From Megaustenia siamemsis (Eukaryota; Mollusca; Gastropoda; Stylommatophora; Ariophantidae), in assembly GCA_032433765.1 (NCBI GenBank), contig JAVIAB010000092.1, positions 67,093,666 through 67,157,665 on the forward strand: a stretch of DNA of 64,000 nt, given 5' to 3'. Shown in pieces: positions 1-11,719 of the stretch. The position numbers and the translations under genes were made by a program. The number at the start of each line of letters is the position of its first letter. The first letter of the stretch is position 1. The notes beneath the pieces were generated by a model, which saw nothing but the letters and a program-made list of their open reading frames with translations, was not told the DNA's origin and searched no databases.

Positions 1-179
1 TCTACATAGGCAAAGCAGTTTATAAGTTGTTTCAGTATGTAGTTTAGAATTGGCTCAATTCCTACTCTTTCTATTATCAAACCATTTCTTATTCTGTCGT
101 TACTTTTCACATCAAGCGCTTCTTATATATCTCATCTCTGTGATGGCAAGCTTTCTTTATACTTAGTCATAAGTGAACA

Positions 180-437
180 TGTTTGGCATTGGTAGAACAA
201 CATTGGAACGAATATAATCTGTATAAGGTGTTTCTTTGTGGCAATAAGTACTGCTTTGTACTGAAGTATAGGGGATATCTGTCCCAATATTTCATTTGGC
301 TTGTTGTATCGTGTCTATTTCTTTGTTATTTGCCAGCTCCAGTCAATGTTGTTCCCAGATACTTGTAGTCTGTTACATTTTTTATAACATGGTGTTCTAT
401 CAATTTTTAGCAAAACCTTATAACATTATAGATTACA
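180..437 (-). mobile_element. LINE reverse-transcriptase C-terminal fragment (RTE-like)
   Basis: Read on the minus strand, this encodes a broken peptide with the KYLGTTLTG motif that follows the RT domain of RTE-type LINEs, then residues that align with the better copy at 12088-12384. It has stops and no intact frame. A second copy lies at 975-1207, so the pair forms a direct repeat of about 235 bp. Family assignment rests on the motif; clade is inferred. Confidence 0.5.
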
Positions 438-530
438 AAATAAGTGGTGTATTATAATGAAAGTATCAGTGAGTTTGAGTACACTTTGCTTTGTGGTGTT
501 CTTTAAATAAAATACAACCTGGTGAATTAC

Positions 531-637
531 CTGTGTCATTTTTGCCATTCTCTGGAGCACTTGAGTTATTTTCAGGGATCACTGGTGGTTGTGCTGGTGC
601 TGGAGGAATTTCATTTGAGGCATTAGAGTTGGCTGAT
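531..637 (-). CDS. possible host exon encoding a Pro/Asn/Ser-rich linker
   Basis: On the minus strand an open stretch encodes a Pro-, Asn- and Ser-rich peptide containing NEIPPAPAQPP and NNSSAPENGKNDT. It ends at a good splice donor (ACACAG|GTAATT). Upstream is a plausible but weak acceptor (AAG| at 638-640, with another AG further up in TACAG). The composition differs from the surrounding simple repeats and LINE debris, and it lies between two copies of one LINE fragment. No domain is recognised. It could be chance: there is no neighbouring exon in view and no known product. Confidence 0.28.
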
Positions 638-671
638 CTTATTATCAGCAAAATATTTTTTCTGTATTTAT

Positions 672-734
672 ATATGTGTGTGAGTATGAGTGTGTGCGTG
701 TGTGTGCGTGCATTCTTTGCATGTCTGTGTGTGT
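672..734. repeat. TG-rich simple repeat
   Basis: A run of TGTG-rich sequence, interrupted by GAG, GCG and CAT. It yields low-complexity Cys/Val frames on one strand and His/Thr frames on the other. No gene is implied. Confidence 0.7.
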
Positions 735-974
735 AATGGGTTACTGCAACAATACGAACAAGCTCTATTTTTTTCAAGAATGTGTGTCTTTTAAAAGACA
801 ATTTCATTTCTGCTGGTTATTGACATATATGTTACTGACAATCACTGTGGATGTGTAAAGAGAAAATATTGCTATTCTTGGTGTGATAGATACTTTTTTT
901 TATGTACAAACACACGAATGCACGATCGCACTCACTCACAAACACACTTAGATATATATGCAAACATAATCCAT

Positions 975-1207
975 GAACGAATATAATCTGTATAAGGTGT
1001 TTCTTTGTGGCAATAAGTACTGCTTTTTACTAAAGCATAGTGGATAGCTGTCCCAATATTTAATTTGGCTTGTTGCATGGTATGTATTTCTTTGTTACTT
1101 TGCCATTCTCAGTCAATGTTGTTCCCAGATACTTATAGTTTGTTACTTGTTTTATATCATGATGTTCTATCAAATTTTTAGCAAAGCCTTATAATATTAT
1201 AAATTAC
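975..1207 (-). mobile_element. second copy of the LINE RT C-terminal fragment
   Basis: This is a clear direct repeat of 206-437, starting GAACGAATATAATCTG in both copies and differing by scattered substitutions and small indels. As in the first copy, the minus strand reads as a decayed LINE RT C-terminus. The two copies bracket the possible exon at 531-637. Confidence 0.5.
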
Positions 1208-1209
1208 GA

Positions 1210-1865
1210 ACGCTTCTACATTTCACACAGACTACCTTTACAACTACAAAGTAAAGATATAACAGAGAAGCCACTTTGTACATATGTTCTATTGGTGAGC
1301 TAGGTTAGGCATAGAACCTCACTTGTATACATTTACTGAGTTATAATGTAGCATGACTTTAGATCAGACTGGTCATGGAAAAGATCGTTAGAGTTGGCGA
1401 TTGTCATCTTTTAATTTTAAATGTTTCGTCTCGTCAAACTTTGATTTTCCTTGACTTCACTGAAAGGAGTTAATTGTTTGTAATTAGAGTTAACCCTTCT
1501 GTAAAAGAAGTCATACTTGAACCTTCTACCCAGATTTGTAAAAAAAAAAAAATATTTTGTTCTTCAAAATTATTATATTGTTTTCTGTGTTGTTCCTTCA
1601 CTCTTCTGTGTGACATCTCGTTTAAATTTGTAGAAAGGGAATATTTATTGTGTGTCAAACAAACTTCCGTCATCGTTACAACTTCCTTTTAAAACAAATC
1701 ATAACGAAAAGTTTGATCTTGCGCCTTGATTCCTGGATGACGGTGGCCGGGTTAAGACTTGCTTGTTTATCTTAACAAGGACACAATTATGTAACTACAA
1801 TAACATAGGCTACCAAGACATAAAGACATAATTCTCACATAATATTTTTTTCGTTTATCAGATTA
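1210..1865. other. no recognisable gene
   Basis: AT-rich sequence with an A-run near 1540. Short open frames on both strands overlap each other and show no domain, motif or codon bias. I see nothing to annotate. Confidence 0.5.
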
Positions 1866-1867
1866 TG

Positions 1868-2040
1868 ACAGTGCGCGTGGCAGTGCTGCTAAAACCACTG
1901 TTTAGCTGGCTGAAAAGTCGGCGTACGATGTTCCAAACCCGTGGTAGGGGTGGAATAAAAATCCTGAGTCTCACACGTCGTGGCGACTGCTTTGACCAAT
2001 CGGCCTTTATCCATCAGCTTCTTTCGTAAGCCCCGCGACA
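1868..2040 (+). mobile_element. possible tRNA-derived SINE remnant
   Basis: This stretch has a GC-richer island with a degenerate tRNA B-box-like word (GTTCCAAACCCGTGG) near 1930 and an upstream TAGCTGGCTGAAAAG word that could be a weak A box. It resembles the SINE-like islands elsewhere in the window but has no close copy here, so the call is tentative. Confidence 0.25.
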
Positions 2041-2049
2041 TACACCAGC

Positions 2050-3215
2050 AATGGTAATATGTGTCGTAAAGATAGTTTTTAGATTAATCAACAAAGCTCA
2101 CTTAAAAAAGCATTCGTCTTGCATTCAATAGTCAGCAACATAAATGGTGTCATTCATTATTTATCGCCACTGTGTTGCAGCGGGCCTTGCTGTTCCAAAT
2201 CGTCACATTTCTTACCTTCTCTTTTTTGCTAGAAGAAAGAAACAAAAGAAAGGATTAAATTGTATTCCATACAGGATTTATAATCTTCACTATACATAAA
2301 ACTTTCTTACAACTACATATATACAATGGTATTTTTTCCTGAAGGAAATTTTACCAGAAGCAGAAATTTTACCAATTTTAGATGAGGATATCATCTCATC
2401 CTTGGAAAAACATAAGAGAACATCGTAACATATCAAGTCTTATACTTGTATTGTCGGTGTCACAATGGCTAGAATCTGATAACGTCACGTCCGGTAATTC
2501 TAGTTTTCAGATTTTAAACTTTAACTGAATGCGTCCCGAACAGTTCCGGCAGAAAATACTTATGTATATGTATTAGATAATGTTATATTAAAAAGGGTGA
2601 GGATTATGTACAAATACAACAAAGTTAATGTGAGATATGCAGATCGATATGTAATTTGACAATTCGAGTAGAATATACGTTTCGAAGATAATTTTTTTTC
2701 TTCAAATTTCCCTTCTTGTATTACTTGCTTACTTTTCTTATGGGAGGAGGGGGTGAGTTTGGATACACATACACTAGAGCTATGAATGTTAAAGTGTAGG
2801 GGTTGTGACAAATGCAAGAAGATACTTAAAATGTTAAATCCTTAAGTAATATAATTACACGAAAACTATTAATGTGCTTAGTACTTTAAAGTAGCTACAA
2901 TATCTAATATACACATTTTGCGAAAATAACAATTGGAATAACGTTTCTCGTGTGACAAATAGAAATTAATTTTGACATGTGCACGAAAATTATTAATGTA
3001 ACAAGTGAAAAAGTAACGGATGTGACAAAAATACAAGAAAATTTGAAATTGGTAATTGCAAAAAATAACATAATAAAATAAAATTAGACAATTGCATGCA
3101 AATTTTTTGCGTATAAAGAAAAATGGAGTTGATCAAATGTAACCGTAAATTAGATAATTAGTACACGTCAGTATTGAAAGTAAACGTAGACACAAACAAA
3201 TAATACTTAAGACTA
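2050..3215. other. AT-rich spacer, nothing recognised
   Basis: Very AT-rich with many short A/T runs. The open frame on the minus strand at 2560-2817 shows no domain and a biased Ser/Leu/Tyr composition typical of AT-rich noise. No repeat copy elsewhere in the window was seen. Confidence 0.5.
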
Positions 3216-3219
3216 TTCT

Positions 3220-4290
3220 ATTCATGGAATCAGTTTTACGGCGGTCGTAGCATCCCTATATCTGCTCCACCGCCCATCTCAACGTTTCTCGAAGAGTTTG
3301 CAGACTGAATTTTCCTGTAAGGTGTTGATTATAGACACATCTGCTTTTCCATTCCAGCCCTCCGGATCGACCAGATCACTTTTTCACCTTTAGACTCCTC
3401 AGTCTCTCAATATATACACCATTGTCCCAATGATTCTCTTCTCTTCAGAAACGAAAAACAAACTCGACCGATGTCCTCTTCTTTCCAGAGTAAGGCCACA
3501 CTCAGTGCCAGAGCTGCCAGCGAGCTTGTTGACTATTGCCGTACACATCAGCGTGCCAGTACACAGAGGTTAAAGTGCTTACTTTAGAGTCATTCAAGTG
3601 CTACATCCACTCTGCAGCAGACATTGTCTACCAATCATCTGTGACACACTTTGCGAGTCAGTCACTAAGACCATGTGATCCACGTTCTTTGCTGCAACAA
3701 GCCATGTTATCGCAGCCGTTGCTGATTCTATCTCCATTATCAAGCTAGACACCGTTATGCTACACTTGCCAGATTTTATATAAACTTCTCTGCCATGTTA
3801 GTAACCCACAAAACTCCAACCACTGCGCTTCCGAGGGGTAAAGAACCATCCGATAGATGATAGGATCCTGAGGTAACTACACTTTTTCCATGGATTCCCT
3901 TATTACAACCTCGGTAGCTCATTAGGCCCATTTGCGACACTTCCAGCCGAACTGAAAGATTACTTTGGTTAGCTTTCTTTCTCGCCGCCGTTACTTCTGC
4001 CCAATCCTTGCCAGTCCTAATGTCATTCAAATCACATTCTCTCCCAATGGAATCCCCCGCATTTATGTTCCTTACCACGTTCAAATAAGCCCAAACCTGA
4101 GCGGATCTATGTCACACTCTAATGCTCGGTAAGTCAAGTAAGTAACACATTGAGCGGATAGATGTATCTCTTTTGCATCCGAGAACAGCCAATAGGCCCT
4201 CATTCTGAACTCATTCCAACCTTACGATCTGAGTTGACGATAGAGTGAGCATACCCAAACCGTAATCCAGTGCTGAGAGCACTACAGTCT
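3220..4290 (-). mobile_element. RNase H-bearing LINE, 3' part, decayed
   Basis: The minus strand holds remnants of the RNase H region of an I/Nimb/Jockey-like LINE. The frame at 3776-4084 contains a SDGSLPLGSAVVG segment like the TDGS metal-binding start of RNase H. The 3' end (CTATTCTATTCATGGAATCAG in plus orientation, starting near 3215) is shared with 34068-34290 and 43725-43960, showing a multicopy family. Frame breaks are frequent. The family is inferred from the RNase H motif and from comparison with the larger copies at 12780-14115 and 43725-46320. Confidence 0.5.
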
Positions 4291-4299
4291 GCATAAGCG

Positions 4300-4735
4300 A
4301 GAATAGTAACAATGATTGCTGGAGATTTGCTCTGGCCATGATCTTAATCGCACTGACACTGCTCCTTGTCGTTGACTGAAAGAAAGGGACCTATAAAATG
4401 CTATCCACCAATACTTAATAGTTGGACTCCACACGATAGTTACACCACTGTAGTCTACGACAGGGATGGTGTCTTTAACTATTAAGTTGTTTAGTGAACA
4501 CCACCACTTTACAGAAACCTTGTTTGGGTTAATGAGTGTTTTGTAGTTATTGCATGAAGTGTTTATCTTATTTTTGCTTACTTAAGGCATGTGCAATTTT
4601 AAAAAAATAAATATGAAAACAAATAAATGAAAACAACACAATATTTAGCATTTTGAAACAGGTGTAGGCAAATGGGTACAAAATAATAACGATAAAAATA
4701 CATTTAAAAAAATAATAAAAAGGAATTCACAACTA
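4300..4735. other. spacer without recognised gene
   Basis: AT-rich, with A-runs around 4600-4720. No domain or repeat copy was recognised. It lies immediately downstream of the signal-peptide-like exon and would be intronic if that exon is real. Confidence 0.4.
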
Positions 4736-4736
4736 C

Positions 4737-4820
4737 CTTATTAACCGGCCATCCAGATGCCATATTCACAATGATGAATATAGTAATGCATAGTATTATA
4801 ACAGCGTTTGCCATCGTTGT
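4737..4820 (-). CDS. possible host first coding exon with signal peptide
   Basis: On the minus strand a pyrimidine tract (T/C run ending in a long C run) leads to CAG| at 4821-4823. It is followed by ACAACG and an ATG at 4814. The frame encodes 26 residues, MANAVIILCITIFIIVN then MASGWPVNK, a textbook signal peptide with a hydrophobic core. It ends exactly at AAG|GTAGTTG, a good splice donor, giving a phase-0 intron. An acceptor, start codon, secretory leader and donor within 84 bases is unlikely by chance, though the rest of the gene is not recognised nearby. If real, it starts a small secreted or membrane protein. RNA evidence is lacking. Confidence 0.38.
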
Positions 4821-5309
4821 CTGGGGGGGGGGGAGAAAAAAGTTGTAGTTATAGTAGCCTTTTAACAAAACTTGTTTGTTTTTACTTTGGACTAACCTCG
4901 GTCGAGCCGCAATGCCCATTGGTTACCGGGATCCTGACCACAGTGAGAGGAGAATCGAATAGTGCCACTTTCACCTGCTACACATTTCGTAAGAGACGAA
5001 ATGAGTTGGAGGTCAAAGTCTTCGTCGGTGCTACCTTGTTCGTGCGTCAGAGATGAAGACATATGCTAGTGTGTGGCTGGCGTGCTTCATAATTGGTAAC
5101 GTCCTAAGTACTGGTTATGTGCAATTTGGAATTTAGTTTTCCGTTTTGCAATGAAGATGATATGAAACTAAAATATGCTAGTGGTTCTAAACTTGATGGT
5201 TGAGACCACCTAATTGCGATGCTAAGTATTTTTGGGGAGGTCTGGCACGTTATTTTGAACTACATATATTTTTACGAGTAAAATATCAGTGAATGTTTTC
5301 AGCACTTTT

Positions 5310-5640
5310 TAAAAAATTGTATCTATCAATTATAAAAGGGAGTAACATGTTAATTGACTATTATAACGGGGATTTTAGATTAACTGACTATTATAAAGGA
5401 GTTTTTAGATTACTCTGCCACTTTAAAAGGGCTCATAGGTTGTTTGACTTTTTTTTTTCAAAAGGGCTTACTTGGTTGTTTTTTTTTCAAAGGTTGCTTG
5501 GTTTTTTTTTTTTTTGCTTTTGTTTATGTGCTTCGATTGTTTCATTATTTTACAAATATTCATAGATTGCTTGTTTATTTTACAAACGTTCATAGATTGC
5601 TTGTTTATTTTACAAAGGGTCTTATGTTGTTTGACTATAG
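5310..5640. repeat. degenerate minisatellite, period about 30 bp
   Basis: Related units follow one another: GACTATTATAAAGG..TTTTAGATT units first, then T-run variants, then three near-identical units containing CATAGATTGCTTGTTTATTT. The unit drifts along the array. Open frames through it are by-products of the periodicity. Confidence 0.6.
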
Positions 5641-5929
5641 CCTTTGACTAGAGCCGCAGACTACTGGGTTATTGTAATGCAGAGTCGCTGGTTAGTTGCT
5701 TTGTAAAATGATATGTGCTATTAAAAAAAGACTTTGGGAAACGGAAAACACTGCATTACCGAATAGGTTAGCACGAAATAACACACATAGAGTGAAACTG
5801 CGTGTACTCTGTGTATTAAGCTTATATGTGGGTGTTGTAAATATATCAGAAGTTCTTTCACGCGTGAAAAGGGCATTTTAAAGGCCAGATAAGGAATTTT
5901 CTTACGTGGAAACGTTTACATTTTTTGCG

Positions 5930-6170
5930 TTCGACATCTTTTACCTCTGACGAAGTTCCTAAAGACTAGGAACTTAATTTTGCGTGTTATCCCTTTTTTT
6001 CCGCATGCAGCCGTGTGCACAGGGGTCCCTCGTTACACGGGCATCTTCGGAGGTACTCATATTTTTTCCGTCCATAAGTAATTGACGTTTCAAGCCGGGC
6101 CTCGCTGCTGAGACCAGAGGTGGTTGCCGCAGAGAGAAATCATAACTAAAACGCCTTGTCTGACACATTG
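5930..6170 (-). mobile_element. SINE-like repeat, family B, minus orientation
   Basis: This is the reverse-complement counterpart of 14522-14820. Both share the words CAGAGGTGGTTGCCGCAGAG, GTTTCAAGCCGGGC and TGTGCACAGGGGTCCCTCG (this copy's orientation). The plus copy has a tRNA-like B-box word, so I call the family a tRNA-derived SINE. This copy is slightly decayed and seems to lack the tRNA-like head. Confidence 0.5.
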
Positions 6171-6179
6171 CTTTATATA

Positions 6180-6320
6180 TTGGAACTGTCCTGTTTGGTT
6201 GCTAATTCGTATGACTGCTGTTTGTTGCCAGTTCATGGTTTTTTATGATTCGCAGATACTTGCCATCAATGTTTAATTTCTCCAGCAAATTGATTACTCC
6301 CACTTGCTTTACTTTAACAC
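6180..6320 (-). mobile_element. LINE RT C-terminal scrap
   Basis: The plus strand carries words such as GATACTTGCCATCAATGTTTAA that parallel the LINE fragments at 206-437 and 975-1207, where the minus strand reads as KYLG-type RT C-terminus. It is heavily decayed and the boundaries are approximate. Confidence 0.3.
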
Positions 6321-6799
6321 ATTATTTTGTGCAGCCTATAAAGCACATATAGATCTTTGTTTACCTCAATAGCTCTTTCTAACAATGTTCTCGGGATGTA
6401 TATTGCATTATTTGTGCCCTTTCCTTCTACAAATCTACATTGTTACTCAATTATTTCTGGCTTTATTTTGTTCGTTACACGTCTCATGATGACTGTTAGT
6501 AATATTTTCGTTATATGGCTCATGAGACTAATAGTGCGATGGTCTTCACAATCAATAACAATATATGTCTCAAATATCTTCATCCGTAACAAACTTAGGA
6601 CACTATATCTGTACCCATCACAAACCTACGCCGTTATATAATACATATCTCTTTATCTTTACTTACATTTCTTTATCACCTACTAAGTATACATAAGCAG
6701 TTGATTTACAAATATTTTGATCTCTACGATGGCTGCTAATAGTGTTTAATAGTAGCACAAAACATGAACGACGAAACGATGGTTAATTGTTAATATAGG

Positions 6800-7183
6800 G
6801 TGAGCAGAAGCACCTGCGACCTGCGGTCGCAATAGTAGGGTCGGCGCACCATCAGCTGACCAAGACCTAGCAGTTCTACCTCCTCGTGGTCTCCCCTGGA
6901 AACAGTCTGCGTCAAACTAGACTGGCTAACAGAAGCTAGGATCGCGGTGTTCCCTGTAGTGGTGGCTGTTAGTTATATAGAGGACCCAGTATTGCAGTAC
7001 CTCTGGGCTGGACTAGTTGTTTCCCAGCATAGCCTGGGACCGACGAAATCCAACATCTCCAGTAAGAGCCGGGAATGTCAAGAAAGCCACTACGACCCGC
7101 CACATCTTATGAGTCAAAGGGCAACATGCTCGCATCAACTCGTGGCAATCCGTCAACAACAACAACAATTATTTATATAGAGT
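6800..7183 (+). mobile_element. retroelement 3' end with (CAA)n tail
   Basis: A GC-richer block ends in CAACAACAACAACAATTATT, the kind of simple trinucleotide tail that ends some non-LTR retrotransposons. The upstream block has no domain I recognise, though a 77-codon frame runs through it. I infer the 3' untranslated end of a LINE. Confidence 0.35.
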
Positions 7184-7189
7184 AATATA

Positions 7190-8125
7190 AACCTGGATGT
7201 AACATTTTCATTTCAGAAGCAAACACACAGGCAGGCTCGTTAATGTAGTCTCATATAATAGAATCCGAAAATAATGGACATTTTGGAGCAACATAAACGT
7301 TTGGACAGTAGCCAACTAGCCAACAATATTCAATAATCATAAATAAATTATCTTCCTGTCTGTGATTACTTTATCAAACTTTGTGTGCCATGTACACATT
7401 TCAACAGAAAACGCACCAAAACCTTTATAACGTGAAACAACCTAGCAATGACATTACTTATATGTATTTTAAAATAGGCAGTACTCGGTTATTATATACC
7501 GTGCTATTTTCTTAGAAAACAAATTTTACTAGAACTTTCATATCCCATTCAATCAAACAAGAAAACTTGGAGAAAGGGGACGATAACAGTTTTCTATTAC
7601 AAATACAATATGTATGTCAGGGCCGTTAAAAGTCCTTACAGTTTACTTGACCGTTTCGCTGAAATAGAGCTGATTATAAGGAAACGATAAAAGGTTCACA
7701 AAGCATTATTGCCGTTAGGAAGTGAAATGTAGGGCCTCTACATCTCTTGCGCATACATTCTGAGGGAGTCGTGTCCATTGTTCTCTTCCCGGATGGTTTT
7801 CTTTCCCTGAGCAAAGGCAAACTGATCATTTGTACTTTTCGCCTGCCTCGACTGAATGACGTATTTTGAACCGCCAGTATTACATATAAAAATGAGCCCT
7901 ACTACAGACTTCGCTAAACTTCACCTTAAGATGTAATTAAGAAAAACAAAACTCTCGCCACGCCTTGCGTGCGACTTATATGGTGTTGGCGTCTATACTT
8001 ATCGACACATGTTTAGGTAAAGTCTTTGGCACAACAAGTCGCAATCATCGATTCTCTTTCTCATTAAAAAAAATCATGTGTACATTTGAATATAGAAGTT
8101 GTTGGTAAGGATTGAACCCGTCCTC
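7190..8125. other. spacer without recognised gene
   Basis: AT-rich, without long open frames, tandem structure or recognised repeat. It ends where the RTE-like LINE 3' end begins. Confidence 0.5.
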
Positions 8126-8350
8126 TTGTCTTCTTCTTCTTTCTTCTTCTTTTCTCTTTTCACTGATACCTAATAGGTGTGGTTTATATTATTTGTCGTT
8201 CTTGAGCTGGTCGAACTGTCTGAATTGATGATTTTCCTTTGTTGTTACATGTCTCTGTCACTGCATCTATCCATCTTCTTTTGGGTCTTCCTCTTGGTCT
8301 TTTTCCATGCATTCTCGAGAAGATCGCCCTTGATGGTGATTGGTAAGGAT

Positions 8351-10540
8351 TCATTCTGACCAGGTGGCCAAACCATTAAGTTGTTGTTGTTCTATATTTC
8401 CTTGGCAGGGTTTACTTCCTACCATTTTTCTTATGGTTTCATTTGGTATTCTATCTCTTCTTGTGTTGTTTGTTACTTTTCTCAAGTATCGCATTTCACA
8501 TGTATTGATCTTTCTTAAATGGGATTTAGAAAGGGTCCATGTTTGACTTTCATAGCACAAAGTTGGTATGAAAATGCTATTTATTATTTGTTGTTTAGCT
8601 AGCATAGAAATGTTTGGATGTCTTAGCAATGGTGAAAGCTGGTATGTGACAGCATTTGCTTTTTTGTATTCTTATGTCAATTTCTCTGTCTAGTTTTCCC
8701 TCTTCTGTGAACATTGTGCCTAAATATTTGAATTCCTCTACTTGTTTTTTGTTTCTTTATCTTTGATCTTAATGTTTAACGGGTGTCTTAATTTGCTTAT
8801 TCTTATAGCCTCTGTTTCTGCTGTGTTAATTTTCATACCGTAGTTTGTGCAGCTTTTATCTAGAGATGTTAAATGCTGTTGTAGCAGGTTTTCAACCTCA
8901 TATATTAGGCATTGGTCATCTGCGAAGAGTAGCTCGTTGATGTTGGAGTTTTCTACCTCTATGTTATTATTTGATTTTTCCTTATTGTTGGTTGTTTCCT
9001 GATTTATTTTGTCCATATATATGATGAAGAGGAGTGGTGAGAGGACGCATCCTTGTCTTACACCTGTTGTAACCTGAAACCATTCTGACAGACCTTCCGA
9101 TGTTCTAACGGCACTTTGACTGTTTTATATAATGCTATTATATTATCTAGTAGTTGTCCTGCTACCCCGTAGGTTTCAAGAGTTTGCCAAAGTTTGTTCC
9201 TGTCCACACGATCAAACGCTTTTTCCTGATCTATAAACACTAGATTTAGGTTTCTGTCATATTCTATTGTTTTTTTTTCACATAGTTGTCTCAGTGTAAA
9301 TATAGCATCTGTACAGCTTTTGCCTTTTCTGAATCCGAATTGATTATTACTTAATTGGGGTTCTATTATGTATCTTACTCTCCACTCCAACATTTTAGCA
9401 TACATTTTACCAACTTGACTCAATAGGGATATTCCTCTGTACATTTCACACTCCCTTTGCTTCCTTTATTCTTCCAAAATGGGACAATGATAGCTTTTTG
9501 CCAATTGTCTAGGACTTTTCTTTCTTCCCACGCCATATTGAATATTATATTAAATCAATCTGTAGCTGTTTCCTTACAGCCTAGTAGCATTTCTATTGTT
9601 ATTCCATCTATACCAGCTACTTTGTTCTTTTTATTCTGTTTCAATGCCCATTCTACTTCTGCTTTAAGTAAATTCGGTTCCGGTTCGTCATACTGCCTAT
9701 GTTTAAACTCTGTATTTCCGTTTGTATTTCCCTGATTTAATAGTTCCTTAAAGTACTCTCTCCATCCGATTATTATGTTTTTCCTGCTGCTGATTGGTCT
9801 ACCGTTCTTGTCGTTTATTATAGTGGTTGGGTTATAATCATTATTTCTTACTCTCATTGCTTTTACACTTTTGAAAAATTCTCTTGGTTTTTCTCTACAT
9901 GTTTTTGCTAAATCTTCACCAAATGCTTTCCAAGAGTCTGCTTTTGTTTGTTCTATGATCTTTTTGCTATCATTTCTGGTTTGTCTATAGTGATTGTAGT
10001 CTTCTGTTGTTTTTGTCTTCTGCCACGTTTTATTCTTTTCTTTCTTGTGTTTCACTGCTGATTTTACTGCTTCATTCCACCATCTTGTAAGTTTCTTTCT
10101 GCTCTTTCCTATATTTTTCAGACCGCATTTCTCTTGTGTTGACTTTATTAGACCTTCTTTAAACTGTTTCCATGCTTCCTCTATGTTTGTTGGTTGTATT
10201 CGGGTTTGTTATTTGTTGGTTACGGATTCTTCTATTTCTTTTTGTACGTTTACATCCTTTATTGCTTTTAGATCTATTCTTTGTGCTTGAGGTCTTGTAA
10301 TCTGTTGTTTCCTAACCCATTTTTTCTGCTATAGTAAAACAGGCTTATTGTCAGTATCTAATATTGCATTTGGTATAGATCTTGAGTCTGTTATGTCTCT
10401 CCTTTAATGTCTTCTAGTCAAAATAAAGTCGATTTGGGAGGCCTTGTCCGTGTCATTCCATTTATACCAAGTAAGTATTTGGTTACGATTGTGCTAATTA
10501 AACGTGTTTGTTATATAAAGATCATGGTCTGCACAAATAT
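8351..10540 (-). pseudogene. LINE reverse transcriptase, frameshifted
   Basis: Frames at 9555-10055, 9058-9444, 8738-9016 and 8351-8629 are consecutive pieces of one RT. They contain GIDGITIEMLLGCKE (the KAxGxDGI block), RGISLLSQVGKMYAKMLEWR (YRGISLL block), NNQFGFRKGKSCTDAIFTLR, FIDQEKAFDRVDR, and ELLFADDQCL carrying the FADD active-site motif. The C-terminal piece has the SQTWTL motif. Between 10055 and 10540 the Lys-rich linker continues with isolated stops. At least four frame breaks leave no functional protein. Confidence 0.75.
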
Positions 10541-11176
10541 TTAGTAGGTGTTCACCATTACTGTTACACTCTGTTCTATTGTCACTAAATGGTCATACGT
10601 ATATTCCCATGGTGTTCTCCTTTGTCCTACTCTTCCGTTGAAATCTAGTACAAACAATTTTTCTGCGTTTTTGACTTTATTTATTGTGGCTGAGAGTTCA
10701 TCAAAATATTCTTGTTTGCTGTCCTCACTATATGTTTCGTTGCATGGAGCATATGTTTGAATATAAGTGGTATTTCCTCCTTTTTCTGCTAATTTGCTAC
10801 TTATTATTCTTTCCAAGATGTAATCTATTTCTAGTATGTTTTTGGCAGTATTACTTTCAATACTGAAACCGACCCCGTGTTTGTTTACTTCCGCCATGTT
10901 GTTAATTCCCCTCCTGACGAGTGTGTAGCTTTGGTGTAATTCTTTAATGATTTTACCTGTCTTTCTTGTGTCCGCTAATCCTAAGATTTGTATATTCCTT
11001 GTCTTCATAAATTCAACTATTTCTGTGCTTTTATCACCTAACCCGCAGATGTTGCAAGTGCCTATTAAACGCTCTGGTTGTTTTCTTTGTGTTGTAGTTT
11101 TCCCGCTTTCATTTTGCATTTTCGTTCGTGATCGTAATAGCTTGTCCTCGGCATATATAGGGGTCCTCAATAGCAA
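10541..11176 (-). pseudogene. LINE apurinic-type endonuclease domain
   Basis: The frame encodes IGTCNICGLGDKSTEIVEFM, the N-terminal endonuclease block, followed by IQILGLADTRKTG, where the family has an LSETR-like motif. Then come TYIQTYAPCNETYSEDSKQEYFDEL in pieces and LFVLDFNGRVGQRRTPWE, matching the GDFNAxVG block. The D/N catalytic loop is close to consensus but the usual GDFNA reads LDFNG. This domain nicks the target in target-primed reverse transcription. The frame breaks before the RT, so it is a remnant. Confidence 0.7.
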
Positions 11177-11309
11177 GTCCTCCTGTCATCAGCAGATAAA
11201 AAAGTTCACCAGCTACTGCACTAGCGAACTCTCGAGTGTTGGCACAGTACACATTTGGAAACTGAGCACCTAGGTTCATAAGAAATCGATTCGTTACTTT
11301 AATCAAAAG

Positions 11310-11715
11310 ATCAATTAAAATAAAAACACATTTTTTTTAATGTAGTGACTCGTATATTATTATCAACACATGCATTAAAAATATCTATAAATAAATCAAT
11401 CAAACATAAAATGTATGCGCAATAGCAGAGTTGATCGTCAGTTAATACTTTCAACCAGGCACTCAAAGCAATTGAACGACAACAAAAAAGTTAAATCAGC
11501 TAAATAACTGCATTAACATAGGCGTATAGACAGATCAATAAACGAATACTTTAAATGTGTACAATTTGAGAAATTACAAACAAACAATGAGGTCAGTCAG
11601 TTACCCATTAAACATATACATTGTGATTTATAAACTATCATTTTAAGCATACCAATTTATGAGATTTGACACTTAAAGTCTTAAATTTGGACAAATAGTC
11701 CTGTCCGTGAACTAA
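11310..11715. other. spacer without recognised gene
   Basis: AT-rich sequence between two LINE fragments. No open frame, tandem structure or repeat copy was recognised. Confidence 0.4.
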
Positions 11716-11719
11716 CACG

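Larger units (their letters stand above)
8128..11180 (-). mobile_element. near-complete but decayed RTE-type LINE
   Basis: Reading the minus strand from 11180 down to 8128 gives, in order, an apurinic endonuclease domain, a linker rich in Lys/Glu, a reverse transcriptase with its active-site region, and the usual C-terminal region (TLCYESQTWTLSKS). The 3' end, about 8128, is marked by a 5'-truncated second copy at 60243-60505 that starts at the same point. Several stops and frameshifts break it, so it is not active as it stands. Clade RTE is inferred from the endonuclease-RT layout and the C-terminal motif. Confidence 0.8.
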
